Part shown: piece by piece, positions 18,825 through 28,379 of the stretch
How the letters are laid out: every line of letters starts with the position of its first letter
How positions within the stretch are numbered: position 1 is the first letter of the stretch
Assembly (NCBI RefSeq): GCF_001652265.1
Contig: NZ_LWBS01000120.1
Span: 1-64,000, forward strand
Reading direction: 5' to 3'
Source of the DNA: Rhizobium leguminosarum
GTDB lineage: Bacteria > Pseudomonadota > Alphaproteobacteria > Rhizobiales > Rhizobiaceae
DNA: 64,000 bases
Translations under genes and position numbers: made by a program
Notes under the pieces: generated by a model
What the model was told of the DNA's origin: nothing
Seen by the model: the letters and a program-made list of their open reading frames with translations, nothing else
Databases searched by the model: none

Positions 18825-19352
18825 CTATTGGCCCTTGGCAATCAGCGCCATTGTCGTCTTCAGGGAATCGCGCGCCTGCGTTTCGATATTCTCGGTGACG
18901 ATATCGTCGATGACGGGTTTGCCGCCTTCTTCGACCACGAGGAAATGAACGGTCGTATAATCTTTGGCGTCAGGAGCGTCCGAGCAGGCGGATTTTCGGA
19001 AGCGCACCGTCACCTCGGCCATCCCGTTGACCGGCGGTGCCGCGACCATCGTCAGATCCTCCAGCGGGCAGGCATCCTGGCCATTGACGATGACGTCGTA
19101 GTCGAAGGGCGAAATGCCGTCGTCGTCGATGGCGGGAAACTGCGCCGCCGCCTGGTATTTCGCGACGAAATCGCGGCTGTAGAGATGGTCGAGCCGGCTC
19201 GCATCGAAGATGTCGGTCCAGTCGCTGTTGTTGTCGGCCCAGTTGCTCTTGGTCGCCTCCATGATCTCCTTCACGGGAGCAATGATGTCGGCGGCATGGC
19301 CGATGCCGGAAAAGGCGATAAGGCTTGCGATAACAACGGCGATTGTCTTCAT
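18825..19352 (-). CDS. Secreted protein of unknown function
   Basis: 175 residues with a clear signal peptide (MKTIAVVIASLIAFSGIGHA, cleavage after AHA-like GHA). The mature part has two cysteines, in DACPLEDL and SACSDAPD, which could form a disulfide in the periplasm. The fold resembles DUF3828/NTF2-like small periplasmic domains (alternating strands such as AEVTVRFRKS and TVHFLVVEEGGKPVIDDI), but I cannot assign it. It ends 96 bases before the FUSC gene on the same strand and diverges from icd. Confidence 0.7.
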   Translation of the reverse strand: MKTIAVVIASLIAFSGIGHAADIIAPVKEIMEATKSNWADNNSDWTDIFDASRLDHLYSRDFVAKYQAAAQFPAIDDDGISPFDYDVIVNGQDACPLEDLTMVAAPPVNGMAEVTVRFRKSACSDAPDAKDYTTVHFLVVEEGGKPVIDDIVTENIETQARDSLKTTMALIAKGQ

Positions 19353-19537
19353 GGTCGAATGTCCGGGGCGGCAGTTGAGGCGGACACTAACTAAATTCCG
19401 GCACTTGGCAATGGCGCCAAAAACGCATTGTCGATCCCCTTGCAGCTTTGCGTTCCCTGATCACAATGCTATAGCGCTCCTCATCACATCACCCACCCGG
19501 TACGCCGGTCCCATTCAAGCTCGAACGAGGCAGATAC

Positions 19538-20749
19538 ATGAACAAGATCAAGGTCGCCAATCCCGTCGCCGATCTCGACGGCGATGAAATGACGCGCATC
19601 ATCTGGCAGCTCATCAAGGATAAGCTGATCCATCCGTATCTTGACCTCGATATCGACTATTTCGACCTCTCGGTCGAAAACCGCGACGCCACCAACGACC
19701 AGGTCACCGTCGACGCCGCCAACGCCATCAAGAAATACGGCGTCGGCATCAAGTGCGCGACGATCACGCCGGATGAGGCCCGCGTCAAGGAATTCAACCT
19801 CAAGGAAATGTGGAAGAGCCCGAACGGCACGATCCGCAACATCCTCGGCGGCGTCATCTTCCGCGAGCCGATCATCTGCAAGAACGTGCCGCGCCTGGTT
19901 CCCGGCTGGACCAAGCCGATCGTCGTCGGCCGCCACGCCTTCGGCGACCAGTACCGCGCCACCGATTTCAAGTTCCCCGGCAAGGGCAAGCTGACGATCA
20001 AGTTCGTCGGCGAAGACGGCACCGTCATCGAGAAGGAAGTCTTCAACGCACCGGGCGCCGGCGTTGCCATGGCCATGTACAACCTCGACGAATCGATCCG
20101 CGAATTCGCCCGCGCTTCGATGATGTACGGCCTGATGCGCAAGTGGCCGGTCTATCTGTCGACCAAGAACACCATCCTCAAGGCCTATGACGGCCGCTTC
20201 AAGGACATCTTCGAGGAAGTCTACGAGAGCGAATTCAAGGATCAGTTCAAGGAAGCCGGCATCACTTACGAACACCGCCTGATCGACGACATGGTCGCCT
20301 CGGCGCTCAAGTGGTCGGGCGGTTACGTCTGGGCCTGCAAGAACTATGACGGCGACGTCCAGTCCGACACCGTCGCTCAAGGCTTCGGCTCGCTCGGCCT
20401 GATGACCTCGGTTCTGCTCACGCCCGACGGCAAGACGGTCGAAGCCGAAGCCGCTCACGGCACGGTCACCCGCCACTACCGCCAGCACCAGAAGGGCCAG
20501 GAAACCTCGACGAACTCGATCGCCTCGATCTTCGCCTGGACCCGTGGCCTGGCGCACCGCGCCAAGCTCGACGACAATGCCGAGCTTGCCCGCTTCGCCG
20601 CGACGCTCGAAAAGGTTTGCGTCGACACCGTCGAATCCGGTTTCATGACCAAGGACCTGGCGCTGCTGATCGGCCCCGACCAGCCGTGGCTCTCGACCAC
20701 TGCCTTCCTCGACAAGATCGACCAGAACCTGCAGAAGGCCATGGCGTAA
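19538..20749 (+). CDS. icd: NADP-dependent isocitrate dehydrogenase
   Basis: 403 residues, the length of the eukaryotic-like homodimeric NADP enzyme found in rhizobia. It oxidises isocitrate to 2-oxoglutarate in the TCA cycle. Signatures: [17 protein letters not shown] at the N-terminus, [13 protein letters not shown] (substrate Ser/Asn), [40 protein letters not shown] with catalytic Asp, and [14 protein letters not shown] in the NADP site. Preceded by GAACGAGGCAG and followed by a strong terminator, so a single-gene unit. Confidence 0.98.
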   Translation: MNKIKVANPVADLDGDEMTRIIWQLIKDKLIHPYLDLDIDYFDLSVENRDATNDQVTVDAANAIKKYGVGIKCATITPDEARVKEFNLKEMWKSPNGTIRNILGGVIFREPIICKNVPRLVPGWTKPIVVGRHAFGDQYRATDFKFPGKGKLTIKFVGEDGTVIEKEVFNAPGAGVAMAMYNLDESIREFARASMMYGLMRKWPVYLSTKNTILKAYDGRFKDIFEEVYESEFKDQFKEAGITYEHRLIDDMVASALKWSGGYVWACKNYDGDVQSDTVAQGFGSLGLMTSVLLTPDGKTVEAEAAHGTVTRHYRQHQKGQETSTNSIASIFAWTRGLAHRAKLDDNAELARFAATLEKVCVDTVESGFMTKDLALLIGPDQPWLSTTAFLDKIDQNLQKAMA

Positions 20750-20776
20750 GCCGGCCTTTCCGAGATAATATCGAAG

Positions 20777-20800
20777 CGGCGGGGATTTCCCCGCCGTTTT
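20777..20800 (+). terminator. Rho-independent terminator after icd
   Basis: CGGCGGGG (20777-20784), loop ATTT, CCCCGCCG (20789-20796), TTTT. A perfect 8-bp stem ahead of a T run, 28 bases past the icd stop. Confidence 0.9.
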
Positions 20801-20820
20801 CATTTTGGGAGAATGAACCG

Positions 20821-21267
20821 ATGACGGCCATCCTGCGACCGCTCGAATCCTCGGACCGCGCCGCTTGGGAACCCTTGTGGGAGGCCTATCAGCGCTTCTA
20901 CGAAGTGGTCATCCCGCCCGAAACCACCGATCTCACCTGGGCTCGCTTCCACGATCCTGACGAACCGATGCATGCGCTGGGCGCGTTCGACGAAGACGGC
21001 CATCTTGTCGGCATCGTGCATGCCATCTTTCACCGCTCCTGCTGGCTGCCGCAATGGACCTGCTATCTGCAGGATCTCTATGTCGACAACAGCCAGCGCG
21101 GGCTCGGTACCGGTGCCGCATTGATCGAGGCCGTCGCCGATCTTGCCCGCGCCAACGGTGCAGGCAGGCTCTATTGGATGACGCACGAAACGAATGCAAC
21201 GGCGCGGCGGCTCTACGACAGGATCGCCGAGCGCTCGGGTTTCATCCAGTACCGCAAGGCGCTTTAA
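20821..21267 (+). CDS. GNAT family N-acetyltransferase
   Basis: 148 residues from the ATG at 20821, preceded by GGGAGAATGAACCG; the frame opens earlier inside icd, which is shadow. GNAT features: ILRPLESSDRAAW at the start, HLVGIVHAIFH, then LQDLYVDNSQRGLGTGAALI (Q-R-G-x-G-x-G acetyl-CoA motif) and ETNATARRLYDRIAERSGF. The pattern with NATARRLYD is typical of GNATs acting on small amines or proteins. Acceptor unknown. It follows the icd terminator, so a separate promoter is expected. Confidence 0.88.
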   Translation: MTAILRPLESSDRAAWEPLWEAYQRFYEVVIPPETTDLTWARFHDPDEPMHALGAFDEDGHLVGIVHAIFHRSCWLPQWTCYLQDLYVDNSQRGLGTGAALIEAVADLARANGAGRLYWMTHETNATARRLYDRIAERSGFIQYRKAL

Positions 21268-21355
21268 AGGCCTGGGGTTGCACAAGGGCCCCGCCGCACT
21301 ATTGATTCCGGGGAACGGCAAGGCCGCAGAATAACGGGAACACGAGGAGGATCTC

Positions 21356-21982
21356 ATGACTGAAGAACTGGTATTCTATACGAACCCCATGTCGCGCGGC
21401 CGCATCGCGCGCTGGATGCTGGAGGAGATCGGCCAGCCCTATCGCACCGAACTGCTGACCTTCGGCGAAACCATGAAGGCGCCGGAATATCTCGCGGTCA
21501 ATCCGATGGGCAAGGTGCCGGCAATCTGCCACGGCGATACCATCGTCACCGAATGCGCGGCGATCTGCGCCTATCTCGCCGAGACCTTCCCCGAAAAGGC
21601 CCTGGCGCCGAGGCCGGAGGAGCGCGCCCGCTATTACCGCTGGATGTTCTTTGCCGCCGGCCCGCTCGAATCGGCGGTGACGATGAAGGCGCTCGGCTTC
21701 GAAATTCCGAAGGAGCGGCTGCGCATGGCCGGCTGCGGCGCTTTCGGCGACGTCATGAACACGCTTGAGAAAGCCGTCTCTGCTTCGACCTACGTCGCCG
21801 GCGAGCGCTTCACCGCCGCCGACGTCTATGTCGGCTCCCATATCGGCTGGGGCCTCGGCTTCGGCGGCATCGAAAGACGCCAGGCCTTCGTCGACTATGT
21901 CGGCCGTATCAGCGAGCGCGAGGCCTACAAGCGAGCCAACGCCCTTGACGACGAAGCCATCAAGACCATCCAGGCCGCTTGA
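21356..21982 (+). CDS. Glutathione S-transferase family protein
   Basis: 208 residues. The N-terminal thioredoxin-like domain (1-80) has YTNPMSRGRIARWMLEEIGQP with a Ser in the position that activates glutathione, and the cis-Pro motif MGKVPAICHGDTIVTECAAI (Glu-Cys/Ser binds the gamma-Glu). The C-terminal helical domain carries FTAADVYVGSHIGWGLGFGG with the N-capping T/D. Probably a cytosolic detoxification enzyme of the beta/theta type. Strong AGGAGG precedes the ATG at 21356. Confidence 0.92.
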   Translation: MTEELVFYTNPMSRGRIARWMLEEIGQPYRTELLTFGETMKAPEYLAVNPMGKVPAICHGDTIVTECAAICAYLAETFPEKALAPRPEERARYYRWMFFAAGPLESAVTMKALGFEIPKERLRMAGCGAFGDVMNTLEKAVSASTYVAGERFTAADVYVGSHIGWGLGFGGIERRQAFVDYVGRISEREAYKRANALDDEAIKTIQAA

Positions 21983-22027
21983 GAGCACGGGAGCGCGGCA
22001 GATCTGCCGCGTCCCCAATCGACGGCC

Positions 22028-22879
22028 TCAGACGAGCGGCATGTGAATGTCCGTCAGAAGCTCGGTCGGCGGCACCTCGCGCGGATTGTTGAGATACTCC
22101 TCGAACATGACCCTGTCCTTCAGCTGCCGACCGGATTTCGGCAGCCATTCTGCAAAGAGCCACTGATAAGACTTGGGCATATTGGCATAGGGACCCCTGT
22201 GGCGCAGGACCGCATAATCGCCGCCGTCGATCGTGCGCCGCTCGAACGGCGCATCGGCCGTCACGTCGGCAGCGCCGGTGACGCAGGCGATCGAGCGCAG
22301 CTTTTCCTCCGGCACGATATCGGGATCGTCGAGATAGATGCCGATCATCCGCATCTCGGGCTTGGCGAGGCCGCGGGCGTAAAGCGTGCCGAACAGCGTC
22401 TCGAAGGCTTTGTCGATATGCATGTAGGAACCGGTATGAGGCACACCGATCAGCTCGATCGGTCCGATCTCGCGTATGGTAACGTCTAACATGACTTTGG
22501 TCTTTCCGTTGGGTGAGGGTTCAAAGGCTGTGTGGCTTCCCTCTTTCCGATAGCGCGCCGGCGGCATGCCGTAGACCGACTTGAAGATACGATTGAAGGA
22601 TTGGAGATTGGGATAGCCTGATCGCTTCGCAATTTCGCTGACGGCAAGCTCCGTGCGGACGATCTCGCCCGCCGCGTGATGCAGCCTGAGCCGCTTGACG
22701 GTGGCCGCCAGCGTCTCGCCGTAGATCGCCCGGTAGATCCTGTGCCAGTGATAGCTCGACATGCAGGCGATCTCGGCAAGCCGCTCCATATCCAGCTCCT
22801 CGTCGAGGTGGTCGTGAATATAGGCCGAAACCCGTCTCAGACGGTTTTCATAAAGTGCCCATGCCGTTTCGCCATACAT
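22028..22879 (-). CDS. AraC family regulator with GyrI-like effector domain
   Basis: 283 residues from the ATG at 22879 (MYGETAWALYENRLRRVSAY), preceded by GAGGTTCCGGG; the frame is open 29 codons upstream. The N-terminal third holds the two helix-turn-helices (LAEIACMSSYHWHRIYRA and SEIAKRSGYPNLQSFNRIFK) followed by YGMPPARYR. The C-terminal part (about 120-283) is a GyrI/Rob-like small-molecule binding domain (IGPIELIGVPHTGSYMHID). Proteins like this activate efflux or stress genes on binding a ligand. It faces the GST gene tail to tail; that enzyme may be part of the same response, but this is inference. Confidence 0.88.
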   Translation of the reverse strand: MYGETAWALYENRLRRVSAYIHDHLDEELDMERLAEIACMSSYHWHRIYRAIYGETLAATVKRLRLHHAAGEIVRTELAVSEIAKRSGYPNLQSFNRIFKSVYGMPPARYRKEGSHTAFEPSPNGKTKVMLDVTIREIGPIELIGVPHTGSYMHIDKAFETLFGTLYARGLAKPEMRMIGIYLDDPDIVPEEKLRSIACVTGAADVTADAPFERRTIDGGDYAVLRHRGPYANMPKSYQWLFAEWLPKSGRQLKDRVMFEEYLNNPREVPPTELLTDIHMPLV

Positions 22880-23213
22880 CCCGGAACCTCGTGCAAATCG
22901 ATCGACTTGAGAGAACCATAAACCGATTTGACAAATCCTGCGGAATTGCTGGCTCCGGAACGCCAACGCTACGCCACCGACCCGCTAAGCGGCAGAGGAA
23001 GCGTCGCTATATGCGGGCTCACCGCCTCTCCTCCCTCATTCTTGTGCTCGTCACAGGAATCCAGCCACGGCGCGTCCGCGCCGTGATGAATCAGTACCTA
23101 AAGAGAGAGTCCTTCGCGCCCAACGACTTGAGCGCACTGGAGTCCTGTGACATCCCTCGGGCAAAGCCCTGAGGGCACAGGATTGAAGGAGGAGAGGTGA
23201 CGTAACCGGCAGC
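22880..23213. other. Intergenic region with a mosaic repeat element
   Basis: A 334-base gap between the AraC regulator start and the alaS stop. The left part is the regulator's upstream region. The right part (23025-23197) is a palindrome-rich element listed separately. No credible gene is seen; the short open frames here have no ribosome binding site. Confidence 0.7.
23025..23197. repeat. RIME-like rhizobial intergenic mosaic element
   Basis: A 173-bp block bounded by imperfect 23-bp terminal inverted repeats (23025-23047 and 23175-23197; 20 of 23 positions match). Inside are the palindrome CACGGCGCGTCCGCGCCGTG (23066-23085), a GTCACAGGA box (23050-23058) that recurs inverted at 23143-23151, and an inserted hairpin CCCTCGGGC/GCCCTGAGGG. 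The architecture matches the Rhizobium-specific intergenic mosaic elements in being short, non-coding and made of nested palindromes. It sits just past the alaS stop and could also form a transcript end. Confidence 0.65.
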
Positions 23214-25868
23214 TCAGCCGGCAAGTGCCACGGCAACCGCCTCGATCGCCTCATCGGCCTTCGAGCCGTCGGGGCCGCCGGCCTGTGCCATGTCGGGGCG
23301 GCCGCCGCCACCCTTGCCGCCGAGGGCGGCCGAGGCGATGCGGACGAGATCGACGGCGCTGTAGCGCTGCACCAGGTCCGGCGTCACCGCCACGACAGCA
23401 CTTGCCTTGCCGTCATCGGAAACGCCGATCAGCGTGACGACGCCGGAACCGATGCTGGTCTTGCCGTCATCGGCAAGCCCCTTCAAATCCTTGGGATCGA
23501 CGCCCGATATCGCCTTGCCGAGGAACTTGACGCCGGCAACCTCGCGCACGGCATCGGCCGAGCCGCCCTGCCCGCCGCCCATGGCGAGCTTGCGCTTGGC
23601 GTCAGCCAGTTCCTTTTCGAGTTTGCGGCGCTCGTCCATCAGCGCTTCGACGCGCGACAGCACTTCGGCCGGCTGCACCTTCAGCGAGGTGGCGAGCGCC
23701 TTCACGCGTTCGTCCTGTTCGGCCAGATATTCTCGCGCCGATTCGCCGGTGACGGCCTCGATGCGGCGAACGCCGGCGCCGACGGCACTTTCGCCGAGAA
23801 CGCGGATCAGGCCGATCTGGCCGGTGGCCCCAACATGCGTGCCGCCACAGAGTTCGATCGAATAGGGCTTGCCGGCCTTGACGCCGCGCACGCCCTCGCC
23901 CATCGCAACGACGCGGACCTCGTCGCCGTATTTCTCGCCGAACAGCGCCATCGCGCCTTCGGCGATCGCATCGTCGACGCTCATCAGCCTCGTGGTAACC
24001 GGCGAATTCTGCAGCACGATCTCGTTTGCCATGTCCTCGACGATCTTTAGCTCGTCGGCCGACATCGGCTTCGGATGCGAAACGTCGAAACGCAGGCGCT
24101 CGGGCGCGACCAGCGACCCCTTCTGCGCCACATGGGTGCCGAGCACTTCGCGCAGTGCCTCATGCAGCAGATGCGTTGCCGAGTGGTTGGCGCGCAGCCG
24201 CGAACGGCGGGCATGATCGACCGTCAGCACGACCGCATCGCCGTCCTTGACCACGCCGTCGATGACAGTACCCTGATGCACGAACAGGCCTTCGCCCCTC
24301 TTCTGCGTATCTGAAATCTCGATCTTGCCGTGGTCGGACGAGATCACGCCGGTATCACCCATCTGGCCGCCGGATTCGCCGTAGAACGGCGTCTGGCTGA
24401 CGACGATCTGCACCTTGTCGCCGGCCTTAGCCTCGGTCGAAACCGCGCCCTCTTTGACGATCGCCTGCACGACGCCTTCAGCCGTTTCAGTGTCGTAGCC
24501 CAGGAATTCGGTTGCACCGTGTTTTTCCCTGAGCTCGAACCAGACGGTTTCCGTCGCCTTCTCGCCGGAACCGGCCCAGTGCGAGCGGGCTTCGGCCTTC
24601 TGGCGCTGCATCGCATCGGTGAAGCCGGAGATGTCGACGCCGATCTCACGGGCACGCAGTGCATCCTGCGTCAGATCGAGCGGGAAGCCGTAGGTGTCGT
24701 AGAGCTTGAATGCGGTCTCACCATCCAGCATATCGCCCTTGGAAAGATCCGTCGTCGCGTCCGACAGAAGCGACAGGCCGCGTTCCAGCGTCTTGCGGAA
24801 GCGGTTTTCCTCCAGCTTCAGCGTTTCCGAGATCAGCGCCTCGGCGCGCACCAGTTCCGGATAGGCGCGGCCCATCTGCTGCACCAGCGTCGGCAGCAGC
24901 TTGTAGACCAGCGGTTCCTTGGCGCCGAGCAGCTGTGCATGGCGCATGGCGCGGCGCATGATGCGGCGCAGTACATAACCACGGCCCTCATTCGACGGAA
25001 GCACGCCGTCGGCGATCAGGAAGGCCGAGGAGCGCAGGTGGTCGGCGATGACGCGGTGGCTGGCGCTGCCTTCCGCCTTGACGCCCATCGTGTCCTCGAT
25101 GGTGCCGATCAACGTGCGGAAGAGATCGGTGTCGAACACGCTCTGAACGCCCTGCAGAACGGCGGCCATGCGCTCCAGCCCCATGCCGGTATCGATCGAC
25201 GGGCGGGGCAGCGGGTTGCGAACGCCGGGTTCGGTCTGCTCGAACTGCATGAAGACGAGGTTCCAGAACTCCAGGAACCGGTCGCCATCTTCCTCCGGTG
25301 AGCCCGGAGGACCGCCCCAAACATTCTCACCCTGGTCGATGAAGATTTCCGAGCACGGGCCGCAGGGGCCGGTATCGCCCATCTGCCAGAAATTGTCAGA
25401 TGTCGGGATGCGGATGATCTTGTCGTCGGAAAAGCCGGCGATCTTCCTCCACAGCGTCGCAGCTTCTTCGTCCTCGGAATAGACGGTCACCAACAGGCGG
25501 TTCTTCGGAAGGTCGAAGCCTTCGGTGACGAGCTTCCAGGCAAGCTCGATCGCATTCTCCTTGAAATAGTCGCCGAAGGAGAAGTTGCCGAGCATCTCGA
25601 AGAAGGTCAGGTGGCGTGCAGTATAGCCGACATTGTCGAGGTCGTTGTGCTTGCCGCCGGCTCGCACGCATTTCTGCGAAGACGTCGCCGTCGAATAGGG
25701 ACGCTTTTCGAGGCCGGTGAAGACGTTCTTGAACTGCACCATGCCGGCATTGGTGAACATCAGCGTCGGGTCGTTGCGCGGCACGAGCGGGCTCGACGGA
25801 ACGATCTCGTGGCCGTTCTTCTTGAAATAGTCGAGGAAGGTCGACCGGATATCGTTCACACCGCTCAT
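23214..25868 (-). CDS. alaS: Alanyl-tRNA synthetase
   Basis: 884 residues from the ATG at 25868 ([20 protein letters not shown]); the frame is open 15 codons more. Charges tRNA-Ala and edits mischarged Ser/Gly. Class II core: [20 protein letters not shown] and [18 protein letters not shown] with motifs 1-2, [17 protein letters not shown] as motif 3. The editing domain has [16 protein letters not shown] and [13 protein letters not shown] (zinc ligands). The C-terminal DHHA1/C-Ala part ends with [12 protein letters not shown]. Position next to recA is the standard order in alphaproteobacteria. Confidence 0.98.
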   Translation of the reverse strand: MSGVNDIRSTFLDYFKKNGHEIVPSSPLVPRNDPTLMFTNAGMVQFKNVFTGLEKRPYSTATSSQKCVRAGGKHNDLDNVGYTARHLTFFEMLGNFSFGDYFKENAIELAWKLVTEGFDLPKNRLLVTVYSEDEEAATLWRKIAGFSDDKIIRIPTSDNFWQMGDTGPCGPCSEIFIDQGENVWGGPPGSPEEDGDRFLEFWNLVFMQFEQTEPGVRNPLPRPSIDTGMGLERMAAVLQGVQSVFDTDLFRTLIGTIEDTMGVKAEGSASHRVIADHLRSSAFLIADGVLPSNEGRGYVLRRIMRRAMRHAQLLGAKEPLVYKLLPTLVQQMGRAYPELVRAEALISETLKLEENRFRKTLERGLSLLSDATTDLSKGDMLDGETAFKLYDTYGFPLDLTQDALRAREIGVDISGFTDAMQRQKAEARSHWAGSGEKATETVWFELREKHGATEFLGYDTETAEGVVQAIVKEGAVSTEAKAGDKVQIVVSQTPFYGESGGQMGDTGVISSDHGKIEISDTQKRGEGLFVHQGTVIDGVVKDGDAVVLTVDHARRSRLRANHSATHLLHEALREVLGTHVAQKGSLVAPERLRFDVSHPKPMSADELKIVEDMANEIVLQNSPVTTRLMSVDDAIAEGAMALFGEKYGDEVRVVAMGEGVRGVKAGKPYSIELCGGTHVGATGQIGLIRVLGESAVGAGVRRIEAVTGESAREYLAEQDERVKALATSLKVQPAEVLSRVEALMDERRKLEKELADAKRKLAMGGGQGGSADAVREVAGVKFLGKAISGVDPKDLKGLADDGKTSIGSGVVTLIGVSDDGKASAVVAVTPDLVQRYSAVDLVRIASAALGGKGGGGRPDMAQAGGPDGSKADEAIEAVAVALAG

Positions 25869-25954
25869 GCTATGCCCTTCAATGCTGCCGGAGGCAGGTA
25901 AATTTAAATTCATCGGCTTTTAACGTTCGCCCCCGCCACTGTCCAGCAGACAAA

Positions 25955-25995
25955 CAAAACCGGCCGCATTCTCATCAGGAATGCGGCCGGTTGGA
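25955..25995 (-). terminator. Rho-independent terminator after recA
   Basis: Inverted arms ACCGGCCGCATTC (25959-25971) and GAATGCGGCCGGT (25979-25991) form a perfect 13-bp stem with a 7-base loop. On the minus strand it is followed by TTTGTTTG. It lies 30 bases past the recA stop and upstream of alaS. Confidence 0.9.
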
Positions 25996-26022
25996 ACTGT
26001 CCGATGAGTTTAAGCGCGAAAA

Positions 26023-27117
26023 TTACATTTCCGCAGTGGCATCGCCATCACCGTCATCAGGGTCAGGTCCGCCATTCTGCAGGAAGCGGTCGGCGATCAG
26101 GCCAGCATTCTGACGCAGCGACAGTTCGATCTCGCGGGCGAGATCCGGATTGTCGCGCAGGAAGGTCTTGGCGTTTTCGCGGCCCTGGCCGAGGCGCTGG
26201 CTGTTATAGGAGAACCAGGCGCCCGACTTTTCGACGATGCCGGCCTTGACGCCGAGATCGACCAGTTCGCCGGTCTTGGAAACACCCTCGCCATACATGA
26301 TGTCGAACTCGACCTGCTTGAAGGGCGGCGCCATCTTGTTCTTGACGACCTTGACGCGGGTCTGGTTGCCGATCACCTCTTCGCGCTCCTTGACCGCGCC
26401 GATGCGGCGGATGTCGAGGCGCACGGAGGCGTAGAATTTCAGCGCATTGCCGCCCGTCGTCGTTTCCGGCGAGCCGAACATGACGCCGATCTTCATGCGG
26501 ATCTGGTTGATGAAGATCACCATGGTGTTCGACTTCGAGATCGAAGCGGTGAGCTTGCGCAGCGCCTGGCTCATCAGTCGCGCCTGCAGGCCGGGAAGGC
26601 TGTCGCCCATCTCGCCTTCGATTTCGGCGCGCGGCGTCAGTGCCGCGACCGAGTCGACGACGAGAACGTCGACGGCGCCGGAGCGCACCAGCGTATCGGT
26701 GATTTCGAGCGCCTGCTCGCCGGTATCGGGCTGCGAGATCAGAAGGTTCTGCAGGTCGACGCCAAGCTTGCGGGCATAGACGGGATCGAGCGCATGTTCG
26801 GCATCGACGAAGGCGCAGATGCCACCCTTCTTCTGCGCTTCGGCAATCGTCTGCAGTGCAAGCGTCGTCTTACCGGAGCTTTCCGGCCCGTAGATTTCGA
26901 TGATGCGGCCCCTCGGCAGGCCACCGACGCCGAGTGCAATATCGAGGCCAAGCGAGCCGGTCGAGATCGTCTCGATCTCGACAACATTCTCGTTGGAGCC
27001 GAGTTTCATGATCGAGCCCTTGCCGAACGACCGCTCTATCTGTGAGAGTGCCGCTTCAAGCGCCTTGCTTTTGTCCACCGATTTGTCCTCTACCAGCCGC
27101 AATGAATTCTGAGACAT
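26023..27117 (-). CDS. recA: Recombinase RecA
   Basis: 364 residues from the ATG at 27117 ([20 protein letters not shown]); an ATG three codons earlier is also in frame. RecA forms filaments on single-stranded DNA, exchanges strands and triggers LexA self-cleavage. Walker A is GPESSGKT (77-84), Walker B is [12 protein letters not shown], loop L1 lies in [20 protein letters not shown] and loop L2 in [20 protein letters not shown]. The acidic tail ([13 protein letters not shown]) is typical. Upstream are two SOS-box-like sites, listed separately; downstream is a strong terminator. Confidence 0.99.
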   Translation of the reverse strand: MSQNSLRLVEDKSVDKSKALEAALSQIERSFGKGSIMKLGSNENVVEIETISTGSLGLDIALGVGGLPRGRIIEIYGPESSGKTTLALQTIAEAQKKGGICAFVDAEHALDPVYARKLGVDLQNLLISQPDTGEQALEITDTLVRSGAVDVLVVDSVAALTPRAEIEGEMGDSLPGLQARLMSQALRKLTASISKSNTMVIFINQIRMKIGVMFGSPETTTGGNALKFYASVRLDIRRIGAVKEREEVIGNQTRVKVVKNKMAPPFKQVEFDIMYGEGVSKTGELVDLGVKAGIVEKSGAWFSYNSQRLGQGRENAKTFLRDNPDLAREIELSLRQNAGLIADRFLQNGGPDPDDGDGDATAEM

Positions 27118-27164
27118 CCGATCCACCTTTAGGTTATTGAAGCCGCTCTAGCAATGTCGAGTTT

Positions 27165-27179
27165 GTACCCTATTTGTTC
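27165..27179 (-). promoter_or_regulatory. SOS (LexA) box-like site upstream of recA, proximal
   Basis: On the minus strand this reads GAACAAATAGGGTAC, that is GAAC-N7-GTAC, close to the alphaproteobacterial LexA consensus GAAC-N7-GAAC. It lies about 48-62 bases before the recA ATG and overlaps a TTG-N11-CAA palindrome at 27174-27190, the other pattern once proposed for the R. etli recA operator. Confidence 0.65.
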
Positions 27180-27232
27180 CATTCTCGCAATAGGCGATCA
27201 AACAGTTGAAAGAAAAAGGTAAAACGGCACGT

Positions 27233-27247
27233 GTTCTGTATTTGTTT
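27233..27247 (-). promoter_or_regulatory. SOS (LexA) box-like site upstream of recA, distal
   Basis: On the minus strand this reads AAACAAATACAGAAC, that is AAAC-N7-GAAC. It matches the proximal site at 11 of 15 positions (shared AACAAATA and the GxAC end). It lies about 116-130 bases before the recA ATG and about 100 before the divergent psuK-like gene at 27347. Confidence 0.5.
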
Positions 27248-27346
27248 TATCGATGAAAAGCAACGGCTTAAGCCAAAAGTGCCGACTCAACCGCCGCTAG
27301 GCGCACCGTATCGATTCGTCCTTCGGGCATCGGGAGAGCGGATCGG

Positions 27347-28291
27347 ATGAAGAAAAAGATTCTTGTTCTCGGCGGCGCCCATATCGACCGGCGCGGCCGC
27401 ATCTCCGGCGAGACGGCGCCCGGCGCCAGCAATCCCGGCACCTGGTTCGAGGAGCCGGGCGGTGGTGGCTTCAATGCGGCGCGCAACCTGGCAAGACTCG
27501 GTTTTCAGGTGACGATGATCTCACCGCGCGGCGGCGATCCGATGGGCGAGACGGTCGGAGAAGCTGCCGATTTCGCCGGCATCGACGACCGGCCCTTCGT
27601 CTTCCTCGACCGCAAGACGCCGAGCTACACGGCGATCATCGAGAAGGACGGCAACCTGGTGATCGCCCTCGCCGACATGGATCTTTACCGCTTCTTCGTG
27701 CCGCGGCGTCTCTCCATCCGCTGGGTGCGGGAGGCCTTCGCCGCCCATGATTTCATCCTCTTCGACGCCAACCTGCCGGAAGAGACGATCGCGGCGATCG
27801 TCGCCAAGGCACGTTCGCTAGGCAAGCCCGTCGCGGCAATCGCCATCTCGCCGGCCAAGGTCGTCAGGCTGAGATCCTGCATCGGGGATATCGACTACCT
27901 GTTCCTGAATGAGGCTGAAGCCGCCGCCCTTGCCGGTGAGCGGCCGGAAGAGGCTGCGGGCTGGCCGCCGTTGCTGCATGAGATCGGCATCAGGAACGCC
28001 GTCGTCACGCGCGGCCGGGGCGAGCTCGTCGCGATTTGCGAGGGCCGCGCCGTGACGCTGCAGCCGCCGATTGCCGACACCGTCGCCGATGTCACGGGTG
28101 CCGGCGATTCTCTTGCGGCCGGCACGCTCGCCGCATTGATATCGGGCCTGCCGCTCGAAGAAGCCGTTCGCCACGGTACCGCGGCCGCCTCGCTGACCGT
28201 GCAGTCGCGGCATGCCGTCAACGAAAATCTGACACCCGATCTGTTGAATGAGGCGCTTGCCCTTGTTCCCAAGGTCAGAATTCTGCATTGA
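27347..28291 (+). CDS. psuK: PfkB family sugar kinase, probable pseudouridine kinase
   Basis: 314 residues. PfkB/ribokinase signatures are EEPGGGGFNAARNLARLG near residue 35 and DVTGAGDSLAAGTLAALI near residue 248, which holds the catalytic Asp and anion hole. The next gene is a clear pseudouridine-5'-phosphate glycosidase, so this kinase most likely phosphorylates pseudouridine in the PsuK-PsuG salvage pathway (pseudouridine to uracil plus ribose-5-phosphate). Substrate assignment rests on the neighbour, not on the sequence alone. It diverges from recA. Confidence 0.85.
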   Translation: MKKKILVLGGAHIDRRGRISGETAPGASNPGTWFEEPGGGGFNAARNLARLGFQVTMISPRGGDPMGETVGEAADFAGIDDRPFVFLDRKTPSYTAIIEKDGNLVIALADMDLYRFFVPRRLSIRWVREAFAAHDFILFDANLPEETIAAIVAKARSLGKPVAAIAISPAKVVRLRSCIGDIDYLFLNEAEAAALAGERPEEAAGWPPLLHEIGIRNAVVTRGRGELVAICEGRAVTLQPPIADTVADVTGAGDSLAAGTLAALISGLPLEEAVRHGTAAASLTVQSRHAVNENLTPDLLNEALALVPKVRILH

Positions 28292-28310
28292 AGCGGCTAA
28301 TTAAATAGTT

Positions 28311-28359
28311 GAGCATGATGTCGTCCGAAAACCGCCCACACTTTTCGGCATCATGCTCT
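28311..28359. repeat. Rhizobial palindromic intergenic repeat
   Basis: A 49-bp imperfect palindrome: GAGCATGATG at the left, CATCATGCTCT at the right, with TCCGAAAA and CTTTTCGG inside. This GCATGATGCCGAAAAG-type hairpin is a widely dispersed family in Rhizobium and relatives. Here it lies between psuK and psuG and could modulate or stabilise the joint mRNA. Confidence 0.65.
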
Positions 28360-28379
28360 GTCGATCACAGGACAAGACC

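Noticed and set aside
27174..27190. TTG-N11-CAA palindrome as the only recA operator
   Set aside because: It exists but overlaps a GAAC-type half-site, which is the better supported LexA element in alphaproteobacteria; kept only as a note.
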